Assembly (NCBI RefSeq): GCF_003595175.1
Contig: NZ_CP032419.1
Location: 744,001 to 808,000, forward strand
Direction of reading: 5' to 3'
From: Pseudomonas cavernae
GTDB taxonomy: Bacteria > Pseudomonadota > Gammaproteobacteria > Pseudomonadales > Pseudomonadaceae
DNA length: 64,000 nucleotides
Each line of letters starts with the position of its first letter. Positions within the stretch are counted from its first letter, which is position 1. This document shows, piece by piece, positions 11,491 to 21,163 of this stretch. Position numbers and translations under genes: made by a program. The notes under the pieces are model-generated. The model saw only the letters and a program-made list of their open reading frames with translations. It searched no databases and was not told where the DNA came from.

Positions 11491-12138
11491 ATGGCAACAG
11501 AGACAGGCGCCGAACAAGCCGCGCCGCGCCGCAGCGGAAGGCCCTCGCTGGAAGAAGCCGAGCGCCTGACCGACCGGGTGCTCGACGCGGCGACCCGGCT
11601 GTTCATGGAGCAGGGCTTCGGCGCCACCAGCGTCGAGGCCATCGCCGCCGCGGCCGGCATTTCCAAGCGCACGTTCTACAGCCGCTACCCCGGCAAACCG
11701 CAGGTGTTCGAGGCGGTGATCCTGCGCTACGTGCGCCGTTACGTGCGCCCGGCCGAGGACGTCGCCCCCGCCGACCTGCCGCTGGAGGAGCGCCTGTACC
11801 GGGTGGCCACCCAGCTGCTGGGGTGGATTCTCGAGCCGGACGTGATCGCCCTGTACCGCCTGACCATCGCCGAGGTGGCGCGTTTTCCCGAGTTGGCGCG
11901 CAGCGTCGCCGACTTCGCCATCGCCGATGCGGTGCAGGCGCTGGAAGGTGTGTTCGCTGCGGCGGGCAGCGCAGAAGACGCTCATTTCGTCGCCGAGCAG
12001 TTCATGCAGGCGGTGGCGGCGTTCCCGTTCTTCGGTGCCGTGCAGGGGCGCGAGACGCCCGGCCTGGATGCCGCCAAGGAAGAGCGGGTGCGCCGCGCCA
12101 TTGCCCTGTTCCTGCGCGGCTGGCAGCCGGGGCGCTAA
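11491..12138 (+). CDS. TetR/AcrR-family repressor
   Basis: 215 residues from the ATG at 11491. The HTH is TSVEAIAAAAGISKRTFYSR (47-66), and the C-terminal ligand domain is of the TetR_C_Proteobacteria type. The frame is open upstream to 11356, but that extension would run over the operator-like palindrome and has no family similarity, so the shorter start is preferred. Divergent from the MpaB oxygenase gene and likely its regulator. The TAA stop at 12136-12138 is also the first bases of a repeat element (12136-12310). Confidence 0.87.
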   Translation: MATETGAEQAAPRRSGRPSLEEAERLTDRVLDAATRLFMEQGFGATSVEAIAAAAGISKRTFYSRYPGKPQVFEAVILRYVRRYVRPAEDVAPADLPLEERLYRVATQLLGWILEPDVIALYRLTIAEVARFPELARSVADFAIADAVQALEGVFAAAGSAEDAHFVAEQFMQAVAAFPFFGAVQGRETPGLDAAKEERVRRAIALFLRGWQPGR

Positions 12139-12310
12139 GAGCCTGTTCAAGGTCTCGCCCGTGAGTATTTGTTGCCGGCGTAATGGTGGATAAGCACAGC
12201 GTTATCCACCCTACCCAGCCTGCCAGTCCGCGTAGGGTGGAAAACTGCGAAGCATTTTCCACCGATGGCCAAGGCCGGCTCTCGGATCGCGAGGCTTTGA
12301 ACAGGTTCCA
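12136..12310. mobile_element. MITE-like element with REP-B core
   Basis: Terminal inverted repeats AGAGCCTGTTCAAGGTCTCG (left) and the reverse complement of CGAGGCTTTGAACAGGTTCC (right) match at about 16 of 20 positions. Between them lie two REP-B palindromes (about 12184-12262). No coding capacity. The left end supplies the TetR stop codon. Confidence 0.55.
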
Positions 12311-12315
12311 AGTCG

Positions 12316-13620
12316 CTAGGCCGGGCCGGTTTTCCGCCCGTTGCGGACATTGCGCGGCTGTCCGCCAGGGCCGCCCAGATACCAGCCCAGTCCGCCCCAG
12401 ACCGCCGCGCACACCGCGCCGGCCAATGCCGCCAGCAGCACGCCGGCGTCGAGGCCGTCGAGCAGCGCCTTGGCCCAGGCGCTGAGGGCGTCGCCGGCGC
12501 GGTAGATCACCGTGTCGATGAAGTTCTTGGCCTTGTACTTGGTCTGCGCATCCAGCGGCGCGAACAGCATCTCGCGGCCGGGGCGGACGAAGGCGTATTC
12601 GCCAACCCGCCGCACCACCATCACCGCCGCCAGCACGGCGAAGGTCGGCGCCAGCGCCAGGGCGAGGAAACCCAGGCACACCAGCGCCGGCACTCCGGCG
12701 AGCATCGCGCGCAGGCCGTAGCGCTCCGCCAATCGCCCGGCGACGAACAGCTGCGCCGCCAGCGACAGCGCCTGCACGCTGAAATCCAGCAGGCTGAACA
12801 CGCGGATCTGCGCCTCGCGTTCGGGGAACCTCTCGGCCACCAGGCGCGCCTGTTCGAAGTACAGGAAGGTGCTGGCGGTGGCGAGGAGGATGACGAAGGC
12901 GCCGACCGCCAGCAGATAGGGCGAGCGCAACACCAGGCCGATGCCGCTGAACGGGTTGCCGCTGACCGGCTGGCGCGGGTTCTCGCTCGGCGGCGCACCG
13001 GGGCGGCCGGCGCCGCCCTGTTCGCGCCAGGCCATCAGCCGGTACTTGGCCGGCAGGGTCGCGGCCAGCAGCGCGGCGGCCAGCAGGGTCAGGCCGCTCT
13101 GGCCGAGGCGCTCGATCAGCAGGGCGCCGAGCGCCGGCCCGGCCAGCCCGCCGCAACTGGCGCCGGCGGCGATGAAGGCGAACAGCCGGCGCGCCTGGAC
13201 GGCGTCGAACACGTCGGCCATCAGGCTCCAGGCCACCGAGACGACGAACAGGTTGTACACCGAGATCCACACATAGAAGGCGCGCCCGCTCCACACCGAA
13301 TCGCCGGCCTGGAACAGAGCGGCGAACAGCAACAGGTTGAGGATGAAGAAGCCGTACACCCAGTCGACATAGCGCCGCCGCGGCACCGTCGAGTTGAGCC
13401 AGGCGAACAGCGGCACCGCCAGCAGCATGGCCGCGAAGGTGGCGGTGAACAGCCATTGCAGGTTCTCCACCCCGCCGAGAATGCCCATCGCCTCGCGGAT
13501 CGGCCGCAGCATGAAATAGCCGGCGAACAGGCAGAAGAACAGGGCGAAGCCGCCCAGCGCGGCGCCCAGCTCGTCGGGGCGGGCGTTGATGGTGCTGGTC
13601 AGGCGCTCAGTTAGGGGCAT
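12316..13620 (-). CDS. Integral membrane carrier of the MFS / NTP-NDP translocase type
   Basis: 434 residues with about 12 hydrophobic segments. The start FALFFCLFAGYFMLRPIREAMGI is typical of the bacterial ADP/ATP-translocase-related MFS family found in many Proteobacteria. Further landmarks are YVWISVYNLFVVSVAWSLMADV and the late loop RPGREMLFAPLDAQTKYKAKNF. The long loop around residues 200-220 is Gly/Pro/Asn-rich. The C-terminus is basic and cytoplasmic-looking. The substrate is unknown. The ATG at 13620 directly follows a REP-D array. Confidence 0.8.
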   Translation of the reverse strand: MPLTERLTSTINARPDELGAALGGFALFFCLFAGYFMLRPIREAMGILGGVENLQWLFTATFAAMLLAVPLFAWLNSTVPRRRYVDWVYGFFILNLLLFAALFQAGDSVWSGRAFYVWISVYNLFVVSVAWSLMADVFDAVQARRLFAFIAAGASCGGLAGPALGALLIERLGQSGLTLLAAALLAATLPAKYRLMAWREQGGAGRPGAPPSENPRQPVSGNPFSGIGLVLRSPYLLAVGAFVILLATASTFLYFEQARLVAERFPEREAQIRVFSLLDFSVQALSLAAQLFVAGRLAERYGLRAMLAGVPALVCLGFLALALAPTFAVLAAVMVVRRVGEYAFVRPGREMLFAPLDAQTKYKAKNFIDTVIYRAGDALSAWAKALLDGLDAGVLLAALAGAVCAAVWGGLGWYLGGPGGQPRNVRNGRKTGPA

Positions 13621-13917
13621 GCAGCGCTCCCTCTCCCTAACCCTCTCCCGTAAACGGGAGAGGGGACTGGCTGGTGCGGACGGTCAGGACCCGCGTTGTG
13701 GTGCGTTGCTCCCCTCTCCCATTGATGGGAGAGGGGCCGGGGGAGAGGGCGATAGGCAGCTGGCCCTTTCCCTCTCCCCGCCCTCTCCCGCACTGCTTTT
13801 ATGAAGCAGGGAGAGGGAGCTATTCCGTCGCGCCTGGCCCTTAGCCGTAGGGTGGAAAACCGCGCAGCGTTTTCCACCAGAAACCGGTGGCTGTGAAAAG
13901 CGCCATCCGCCCTACGG
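13621..13917. repeat. REP-D array followed by REP-B pair
   Basis: Gene-free 305 bases filled by repeats. 13623-13821 carries several copies of CCCTCTCCC...GGGAGAGGG palindromes (REP-D). 13846-13917 is a REP-B inverted pair beginning GTAGGGTGGAAAACCGCG and ending CCATCCGCCCTACGG. Any promoter of the carrier gene has to lie in or next to the REP-D array. Confidence 0.8.
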
Positions 13918-13925
13918 AACCGCGC

Positions 13926-14858
13926 TCAGGCAAACGCCTGGACGATCTTCTCGCGCAGGGCCGCATCCGGCAGCGGCCCGCGGCCGGCGGCGAGGTTGTC
14001 GGCCATGTAGCGCGGCTTGGAGGTGGCCGGAATCACCGTGGTCACCGCCGGCTGGGCGAGGATGAACTTCAGCAGCAGCTGCGCCCAGGAACTCGCCTGC
14101 AGCGCGTTGGCCCAGTCCGGCAGCGGCTGGCCCTTGACCCGGCTGAGCAGCGCGGCGCGCTGGAACGGGCGGTTGATCAGGGTCGCCAGGCCGTGCTCGG
14201 CGCAGTAGGGCAGCAGGCGCCGCTCGGCGCCGCGCTCGCCCACCGAATAGTTGAACTGCACGAAGTCGATGCCCTTCTCGCGCTCGAGCACCGCGATCAG
14301 GTCGTCGTGCGCCGAGTCCACGTAGTGGGTGATGCCGATATAGCGCACCGTGCCCTGCTGCTTGAGTTCGCGCAGCAGGCCGAGTTGGGTCGCGCTGTCC
14401 TGCAGGTTGTGCACCTGCACCAGGTCGATGTGCTGGCGCTGCAGCGCCTCCTGGCTGAGCTGGAACTGCGCCGCCCCGCGCTCGCGGCCGGTGGACGACA
14501 GCTTGGTGGCGAGGAAGGCCTTGGCCTGGTTGTCGCTGCGCTTGAGCAGCTCGCCGGTGACCTGCTCGGCGGCGCCGTAGCTCGGTGCGGTGTCGATCAG
14601 CGTGGCGCCGCCGGCGAAGAAGGTCTGGATCACCTCCAGCAGCGGCGCCAGCTGCTCATCGGTGAGATCGACATTGAACACCCGCGAGGTGCCGAGGCCG
14701 ATCACCGGCAGGCTTTCGCCGCTGCTGGGGATCTTGCGTTGCAGCAGCGGGGCGGGGGCGGCCCAGGTGGCATTCGGCAGCCAGGGCGAGAGGGCGGCAA
14801 GGGCGGCAAGGGCGGCGAGGCTGGCACCGCCCTGGATGAAGTGACGACGGCTAGGCAT
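13926..14858 (-). CDS. Tat-exported aldo/keto reductase
   Basis: 310 residues from the ATG at 14858, which has GGAGG about 7 bases upstream. The N-terminus MPSRRHFIQGGASLAALAAL is a twin-arginine signal, so the enzyme is periplasmic. The AKR catalytic tetrad is visible: D89 and Y94 in IDTAPSYG, K119 in LATKLSS and H150 in VQVHNLQD. NADPH-binding residues are in the C-terminal VIPATSKPRYMADNLAAG. A longer in-frame start at 15014 would place the Tat signal internally and is rejected. The substrate is unknown. Confidence 0.88.
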   Translation of the reverse strand: MPSRRHFIQGGASLAALAALAALSPWLPNATWAAPAPLLQRKIPSSGESLPVIGLGTSRVFNVDLTDEQLAPLLEVIQTFFAGGATLIDTAPSYGAAEQVTGELLKRSDNQAKAFLATKLSSTGRERGAAQFQLSQEALQRQHIDLVQVHNLQDSATQLGLLRELKQQGTVRYIGITHYVDSAHDDLIAVLEREKGIDFVQFNYSVGERGAERRLLPYCAEHGLATLINRPFQRAALLSRVKGQPLPDWANALQASSWAQLLLKFILAQPAVTTVIPATSKPRYMADNLAAGRGPLPDAALREKIVQAFA

Positions 14859-14982
14859 GGGGTCCTCCGTGGTGGCACTCGATGGAAGGGCAGGCGCCCG
14901 GCGGGGCGCCCCGTTCGAGAATAGACCCTCACCAGCAGGTGGCCGGATTGGCGCGTTGCGAGTCGTTTCGAGCGGAGCGTCT

Positions 14983-15052
14983 GTAGGAGCGAATTCATTC
15001 GCGATAACCGACAACAGCGAACCGTCGCCATCGCGAATGAATTCGCTCCTAC
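14983..15052. repeat. REP-E palindrome pair (left of bauR)
   Basis: GTAGGAGCGAATTCATTCGC, spacer, GCGAATGAATTCGCTCCTAC. A second copy is at 16078-16133, so bauR is bracketed by the family. It also overlaps no coding sequence. Confidence 0.8.
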
Positions 15053-15072
15053 CGGGCCGAGGGCAGCCCGAC

Positions 15073-15993
15073 CTAGGTCGTCGCCGCCAGCGCCTCCAGG
15101 AAACTCTCCAGCACCAGATGCGGGCGCCGGCCCTTGCGCGTCACCGAGGCCAGGCTGAGGTCGTAGAAGCGCGTCGCCGGCTTCAGCGCGCGCAGGCGGC
15201 CCTGTCGCACCCAGAAGGCGGCGTAGTGATCCGGCAGGTAACCGATGTAGCGCCCGGTGAGGATCAGAAAGGCCATGCCCTCGCGGTCCGAGGCGCTGGC
15301 CGTGCAGTGCAGCGCCTGATAGTGGGCCTGGATCTCGCTGGGCAGGCGGAAGGTCGGGGCGATGGCGTCCTGGCCGTTCAGCCGTTCGTCGTCGAGCTGG
15401 GCGTCGTCGGCGTAGAACAGCGGGTGGCCGACCGCGCAGTACAGCAGCGAGCGCTCGCCATACAGCGGCTGGTATTCCAACCCGGACAGCGCGCCGGCCT
15501 GCGGTACCACGCCGACGTGCAGGCGGCCGTCGAGCACGCCCTGTTCCACCTCGCTGGGCGGGATCATGCGGATATTGATGCGCACGTCCGGGCCCTGCTC
15601 CTTGAGGCGCGACAGGGCGTGGGTGATGCGCATGTGCGGCAGGCTCACCAGGTTGTCGGTGAGGCCGATGTTCAGCTCGCCGCGCAGGTGGCGGTGCAGG
15701 CCGTTGACCTCGGTGCGGAAGCTCTCCAGCGCGCCGAGCAGTTGCAGCGCCGAATGGTAGACCTCGCGGCCTTCCTCGGTCAGGGCGAAGCCGGCGCGCC
15801 CGCGCTGGCACAGGCGCAGGCCGAGGCGCTGTTCGAGGTCGCTCATCTGCTGGCTGATCGCCGAGCGGCCGATGCCCAGCGCGCTCTCGGCGGCGGAGAA
15901 GCCGCCGCATTCGACCACGCTGCGGAAGATCCGCAGCAAGCGGATATCGAAGTCGCTGACCTGGGCCAGCGGGTCCTGCCGGTGCGTGCTCAT
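15073..15993 (-). CDS. bauR: LysR-family activator of beta-alanine catabolism
   Basis: 306 residues. The HTH is GGFSAAESALGIGRSAISQQ (about 30-49) and the effector domain starts GELNIGLTDNLVSLPHMRI. It is divergent from bauA, exactly as BauR (PA0133) stands to bauA (PA0132) in P. aeruginosa, where it activates the bau genes in response to beta-alanine. The intergenic space holds a long symmetric dyad (16012-16047) suited to an LTTR. Gene naming rests on this synteny and on the family. Confidence 0.85.
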   Translation of the reverse strand: MSTHRQDPLAQVSDFDIRLLRIFRSVVECGGFSAAESALGIGRSAISQQMSDLEQRLGLRLCQRGRAGFALTEEGREVYHSALQLLGALESFRTEVNGLHRHLRGELNIGLTDNLVSLPHMRITHALSRLKEQGPDVRINIRMIPPSEVEQGVLDGRLHVGVVPQAGALSGLEYQPLYGERSLLYCAVGHPLFYADDAQLDDERLNGQDAIAPTFRLPSEIQAHYQALHCTASASDREGMAFLILTGRYIGYLPDHYAAFWVRQGRLRALKPATRFYDLSLASVTRKGRRPHLVLESFLEALAATT

Positions 15994-16011
15994 TGTTTAG
16001 CAGTGCCTGAT

Positions 16012-16047
16012 CTAAAGATTGGAAAATCTGAATTTTCCTGACTTTAG
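16012..16047. promoter_or_regulatory. Nested dyad between bauR and bauA
   Basis: CTAAAG (16012-16017) pairs with CTTTAG (16042-16047), and GGAAAAT (16021-16027) pairs with ATTTTCC (16032-16038). Both pairs share the same centre at 16029.5. It starts 19 bases from the bauR start codon; likely the BauR binding site controlling both directions. Confidence 0.6.
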
Positions 16048-16077
16048 GCCCGTGGCACCTTGTCTGCAACAACCTGT

Positions 16078-16133
16078 GGGAGCGAATTCATTCGCGATGC
16101 GGGCAACACCAGCGCGAATGAATTCGCTCCTAC
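16078..16133. repeat. REP-E palindrome pair (right of bauR)
   Basis: GGGAGCGAATTCATTCGCG, spacer, CGCGAATGAATTCGCTCCTA. It lies between the dyad and the bauA start, so it would be transcribed in the bauA leader. Confidence 0.8.
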
Positions 16134-16163
16134 ACAGAACAACACCTGCCTCGAGAGGCCACC

Positions 16164-17510
16164 ATGAACATGCCGCAGACCGCCACCCCGTCCATCGCCA
16201 GCCAGCTCAAGCTGGACGCGCACTGGATGCCGTTTTCCGCCAACCGCAACTTCCAGCGCGACCCGCGCTTCATCGTCGGCGCCGAAGGCAGCTGGCTGGT
16301 CGACGAGCATGGCCGCAAGATTTACGACAGCCTGTCCGGCCTGTGGACCTGCGGCGCCGGCCACTCGCGCAAGGAAATCCAGGAAGCCGTGGCCAAGCAG
16401 CTCGGCACCCTCGACTACTCGCCGGCCTTCCAATACGGCCACCCGTTGTCGTTCAAGCTGGCGGAGAAAATCGCCGAGCTGACGCCGGGCGAGCTCAACC
16501 ACGTGTTCTTCACCGGCTCCGGCTCCGAATGTGCCGACACCGCGGTGAAGATGGCCCGCGCCTACTGGCGCCTGAAAGGCCAGGCCAGCAAGACCAAGCT
16601 GATCGGCCGCGCCCGTGGCTACCACGGCGTCAACATCGCCGGCACCAGCCTCGGTGGCATCAACGGTAACCGCAAGATGTACGGCAGCCTGATGGACGTC
16701 GACCACCTGCCGCACACCCTGCAGCCGGGCCTGGCGTTCACCAAGGGCATGGCCGAGACCGGCGGCGTCGAGCTGGCCAACGAGCTGCTCAAGCTGATCG
16801 AACTGCACGACGCCTCCAACATCGCAGCCGTTATTGTCGAACCGATGGCTGGCTCCGCCGGCGTGCTGGTGCCGCCGCTGGGCTACCTGCAGCGCCTGCG
16901 CGCGATCTGCGACCAGCACAACATCCTGCTGATCTTCGACGAAGTGATCACCGCCTTCGGCCGCATGGGCAAGGCCACCGGTGCCGAGTATTTCGGCGTC
17001 ACCCCGGACATCATGAACGTGGCCAAACAGATCACCAACGGCGCCATCCCCATGGGCGCGGTGATCGCCTCGACGGAGATCTATCGGACCTTCATGGACC
17101 AGGCGACCCCGGAGTACGCGGTGGAATTCACCCACGGCTACACCTACTCGGCGCACCCGGTGGCCTGCGCCGCCGGCCTCGCCGCGCTGGACCTGTTGCA
17201 GAAGGAAAGCCTGATCCAGCAGTCGGCCGAGCTGGCCCCGCATTTCGAGAGCGCGCTGCATGGCCTCAAGGGCGCGAAGAATGTGGTCGACATCCGCAAC
17301 TGCGGCCTGGCCGGCGCGATCCAGATCGCCCCGCGTGACGGCGACGCCATCGTCCGCCCGTTCGAGGCCGGCATGGCCCTGTGGAAAGCCGGCTTCTACG
17401 TGCGCTTCGGCGGCGACACCCTGCAGTTCGGGCCGACCTTCAACGCCAAGCGCGAAGACCTCGACCGCCTGTTCGACGCGGTCGGCGAAGCGCTCAACCA
17501 GATCGCCTAA
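16164..17510 (+). CDS. bauA: Beta-alanine--pyruvate transaminase
   Basis: Class III PLP aminotransferase, 448 residues, transferring the amino group of beta-alanine to pyruvate to give malonate semialdehyde and alanine. The PLP lysine is K288 in NVAKQITNGAIP, and D259 of LLIFDEVITAFGRMG contacts the pyridine nitrogen. GSGSECADTAVKMARAYWR (shortened) is the cofactor phosphate region. The length and N-terminus (QLKLDAHWMPFSANRNF) match omega-amino acid:pyruvate aminotransferases. GAGG lies upstream of the ATG. First gene of bauA-bauC; bauB and bauD of P. aeruginosa are absent here. Confidence 0.95.
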   Translation: MNMPQTATPSIASQLKLDAHWMPFSANRNFQRDPRFIVGAEGSWLVDEHGRKIYDSLSGLWTCGAGHSRKEIQEAVAKQLGTLDYSPAFQYGHPLSFKLAEKIAELTPGELNHVFFTGSGSECADTAVKMARAYWRLKGQASKTKLIGRARGYHGVNIAGTSLGGINGNRKMYGSLMDVDHLPHTLQPGLAFTKGMAETGGVELANELLKLIELHDASNIAAVIVEPMAGSAGVLVPPLGYLQRLRAICDQHNILLIFDEVITAFGRMGKATGAEYFGVTPDIMNVAKQITNGAIPMGAVIASTEIYRTFMDQATPEYAVEFTHGYTYSAHPVACAAGLAALDLLQKESLIQQSAELAPHFESALHGLKGAKNVVDIRNCGLAGAIQIAPRDGDAIVRPFEAGMALWKAGFYVRFGGDTLQFGPTFNAKREDLDRLFDAVGEALNQIA

Positions 17511-17513
17511 CAG

Positions 17514-17611
17514 CTCCCCTCGCCCATTGATGGGCGAGGGGCCGGGGGAGAGGGCCGGGCTTGCCGCAAGCGCGACCCTCTCCCTAACCCTCTCCCGTAA
17601 ACGGGAGAGGG
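17514..17611. repeat. REP-D pair between bauA and bauC
   Basis: CTCCCCTCGCCCATTGATGG...GGGGGAGAGGG and CCCTCTCCC...GGGAGAGGG. This transcribed hairpin pair may stabilise or partly terminate the bauA message before bauC. Confidence 0.75.
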
Positions 17612-17674
17612 AACAACTCTGCGGTGGACGACCTCGCGTCGTCCCCACTCGAATCGCCCAATAAGGACCACCCC

Positions 17675-19171
<1,497 letters not shown>

Positions 19172-19180
19172 GCAACACCC

Positions 19181-19209
19181 AAGGCTGGTCGCAAGACCGG
19201 CCTTTTTTT
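19181..19209 (+). terminator. Rho-independent terminator after bauC
   Basis: AAGGCTGGTC-GCAA-GACCGGCCTT stem-loop followed by T7. It ends the bauA-bauC unit. Confidence 0.85.
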
Positions 19210-19386
19210 CGCAATTAAACCCTGCCGCGCGGGCGCGGCATTGGTGCAGTGACCCTGCTGGCGTCAGCCGCTACCGGGAAACGGCACCCCTTGGGCGAGC
19301 GGGCTCGGACGCACCAGCGTCTGGCGAGGCCGCTGACCCAAGGGTAGCCCAGAGCAACTTTCGAAGAACAAGAGGAAACCCTTGCG

Positions 19387-20169
19387 ATGAGCAAACCCCT
19401 GATTGGCCTCCCCCTGTGCCGCTGGCAGCTGACCGACCGTGACATTGGCTGGTTTCATCTGGTGGGCGAAAAGTACATCAGCTCGGTCACCGGTTTCGGT
19501 GCCTTCCCGCTGATGATCCCGGCCTTTGCCGATGAGCTGGACATGGATACCGTGCTGGATAGCGTCTCGGGCATCATGTTCGGCGGTTCGCTGTCCAACG
19601 TGCACCCGAGCTTCTATGGTGATTCGGCCGAAGGCGTAGGCCTGAGTGACAAGCCACGCGACGCCACCGTGCTGCGCCTGATGCGCGCCTGCCTGGAGCG
19701 CGGCATTCCTTTCCTCGGCATCTGCCGTGGCGCACAGGAAATGAACGTGCTGTTCGGCGGCACCCTGCATCGCCAGGTTCACGAAGTGCCGGGTCGCCTG
19801 GATCATCGCGAGGTCAAGGACGTGCCGGACGATGTGGCCTATGGCCCGATCCACAAGGTCGCCCTGACCGAGGGTGGCGTGTTGCACACGCTGCTGGGTG
19901 AGCGCGAAGTGGCGGTCAACTCGCTGCACGGCCAGGGTATCGATCGCCTTGGCGAAGGTCTGCAGATCGAGGCCGTTGCCGAAGATGGGCAGATCGAAGC
20001 GGTTAGCGTGATCGGCGCCAAAGCCTTTGCCCTCGGCGTGCAGTGGCACCCGGAATATCGCTACTGGGAAAATCCGCAGTACAACCTGTTGCTGCAGGCT
20101 TTTCATGATGCGGCGAAGGATTATCAGGCCAAGAAGTCTGAGAAACGCAGGGAGGCGGCGGTAGCCTGA
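19387..20169 (+). CDS. Class I glutamine amidotransferase, gamma-glutamyl-GABA hydrolase family
   Basis: 260 residues, peptidase C26 (PuuD-like) family, which cleaves gamma-glutamyl amides in polyamine catabolism. The nucleophile is C113 in FLGICRGAQEMNVLFGG, with H221 and E223 in VQWHPEYRYWENP. NSLHGQGIDRLGEG is the usual second conserved block. AAGAGGAAA lies upstream of the ATG. It is transcribed after the bau terminator, so it has its own promoter in 19210-19386, and it ends at a strong terminator. A related protein is encoded at 25401-26216; the two are clearly different in sequence. Confidence 0.9.
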   Translation: MSKPLIGLPLCRWQLTDRDIGWFHLVGEKYISSVTGFGAFPLMIPAFADELDMDTVLDSVSGIMFGGSLSNVHPSFYGDSAEGVGLSDKPRDATVLRLMRACLERGIPFLGICRGAQEMNVLFGGTLHRQVHEVPGRLDHREVKDVPDDVAYGPIHKVALTEGGVLHTLLGEREVAVNSLHGQGIDRLGEGLQIEAVAEDGQIEAVSVIGAKAFALGVQWHPEYRYWENPQYNLLLQAFHDAAKDYQAKKSEKRREAAVA

Positions 20170-20202
20170 GTGGAGGCGCTGCGTTGAGCTGTTGATGAAC
20201 AC

Positions 20203-20232
20203 AAAAGGCCAGTCGAGAGACTGGCCTTTTTG
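20203..20232 (+). terminator. Rho-independent terminator (copy 1 of a repeated stem)
   Basis: AAAAGGCCAGTC-GAGA-GACTGGCCTTTTTG. It can work in both directions. A nearly identical stem is at 21828-21857. Confidence 0.88.
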
Positions 20233-20240
20233 TTTGCAGT

Positions 20241-20272
20241 GATGGGTATCGCTGCGCTCAACCCATCCGGAT
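20241..20272. repeat. REP-A half-site
   Basis: GATGGGTATCGCTGCGCTCA followed by ACCCATCC. Single, not paired. It sits between the terminator and the DUF2971 gene. Confidence 0.65.
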
Positions 20273-20274
20273 GG

Positions 20275-21105
20275 CTATAAATCAACAATTTCAAACTCAT
20301 AGTTCCTTTTGTTGATTCTTGCCAGTCTCACAGGGAGGCTCTGCTCTCTCATGATTTTCTTCATAAGTTTCTTGCTGTTTTCTGGCATCTTTTCGCCGAC
20401 TACAACTTCTTTAATTGCGCTTGGTGAATATGTGGCTTGCCCGTCTAGCTCGGAGAAGAGGCGGAATTCAGATTCGTATTTCCAGGATATATGCTTGGTC
20501 ATCAACAATTTAAGATACTGTTCTGTGGGTGGTGCGTTGATTGTGAGTTGCTCGTGCAGAAGTTTTACTATGTCTATTGTTGGTGGTTGGTGGCTGTAAT
20601 TTATAGGGTGGGCTTGGACTTTTCGGTCAATGCTTTCAATAAGTTTCTCAGCGTGGAACTCGACTCTAAATCCTTTTAAGCCTTGGGCGTAGTGACTCCA
20701 CATTAATATCTGTTTCTCGGAGAGAGGGTGTTTCTCTGTTTCGGAAAACAAGCAGCATATCCCTTTCTGTTTATGAATAGATGATGCGTAGGTAAAGATG
20801 TTTTGTGCTGTATTGCTGCAAAAAAAGCTGACAGCTTGGGCTGCTCCACTTTGCTGGGCAATGATTTCGATTATTTGTTTTGTCGTGCTAGATGCTTGGC
20901 TTTCTAGGGGGCGAAGAATGCTCTGAATAGCTTTGAGTGTTTCTTCTGGTTTTTCATAATTTGTATGGTAATCAAATATGCCTTCAAATGGGTCGTTGAA
21001 GTCTGAGGGCTTAGAAAACCACAAGTATGGATGCGTTATTGCTTCTAGGTTGTTGGTATTGAATGCGTAATATTTGTAAAATTTAGTATCGCTATTGATC
21101 GTCAT
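20275..21105 (-). CDS. DUF2971 domain protein, AT-rich
   Basis: 276 residues. The family signature starts at FYKYYAFNTNNLEAI, then LWFSKPSDFNDPFEGIFD, ICCLFSETEKHPLSEKQILMWSHYAQ and LMTKHISWKYESEFRLF. DUF2971 proteins have no established biochemical role and are often found among accessory genes of bacterial islands. Base composition is clearly AT-richer than any neighbour and codon use differs (AAA, ATT, TTT frequent), which suggests transfer. It has no operon partner, and a REP-A plus RAYT lie upstream. Function unknown. Confidence 0.85.
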   Translation of the reverse strand: MTINSDTKFYKYYAFNTNNLEAITHPYLWFSKPSDFNDPFEGIFDYHTNYEKPEETLKAIQSILRPLESQASSTTKQIIEIIAQQSGAAQAVSFFCSNTAQNIFTYASSIHKQKGICCLFSETEKHPLSEKQILMWSHYAQGLKGFRVEFHAEKLIESIDRKVQAHPINYSHQPPTIDIVKLLHEQLTINAPPTEQYLKLLMTKHISWKYESEFRLFSELDGQATYSPSAIKEVVVGEKMPENSKKLMKKIMREQSLPVRLARINKRNYEFEIVDL

Positions 21106-21122
21106 GTTCAGAAGTCATCTGT

Positions 21123-21156
21123 CCGTAGGATGGGTTGAGCGTAGCGATACCCATCG
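21123..21156. repeat. REP-A left of the RAYT gene
   Basis: CCGTAGGATGGGTTGAGCGT and GCGATACCCATCG. It is inverted relative to the copy at 21757-21789 on the other side of the RAYT. Confidence 0.8.
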
Positions 21157-21163
21157 ATGAAGG

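Noticed and set aside
13621..13821. CRISPR-like regular repeats
   Set aside because: The repeats are palindromic REP-D units of uneven spacing with no unique equal-length spacers and no cas genes.
16044..17648. 534-codon minus-strand frame opposite bauA
   Set aside because: Shadow of bauA; the composition is typical of the reverse strand of a high-GC gene and there is no ribosome site or family similarity.
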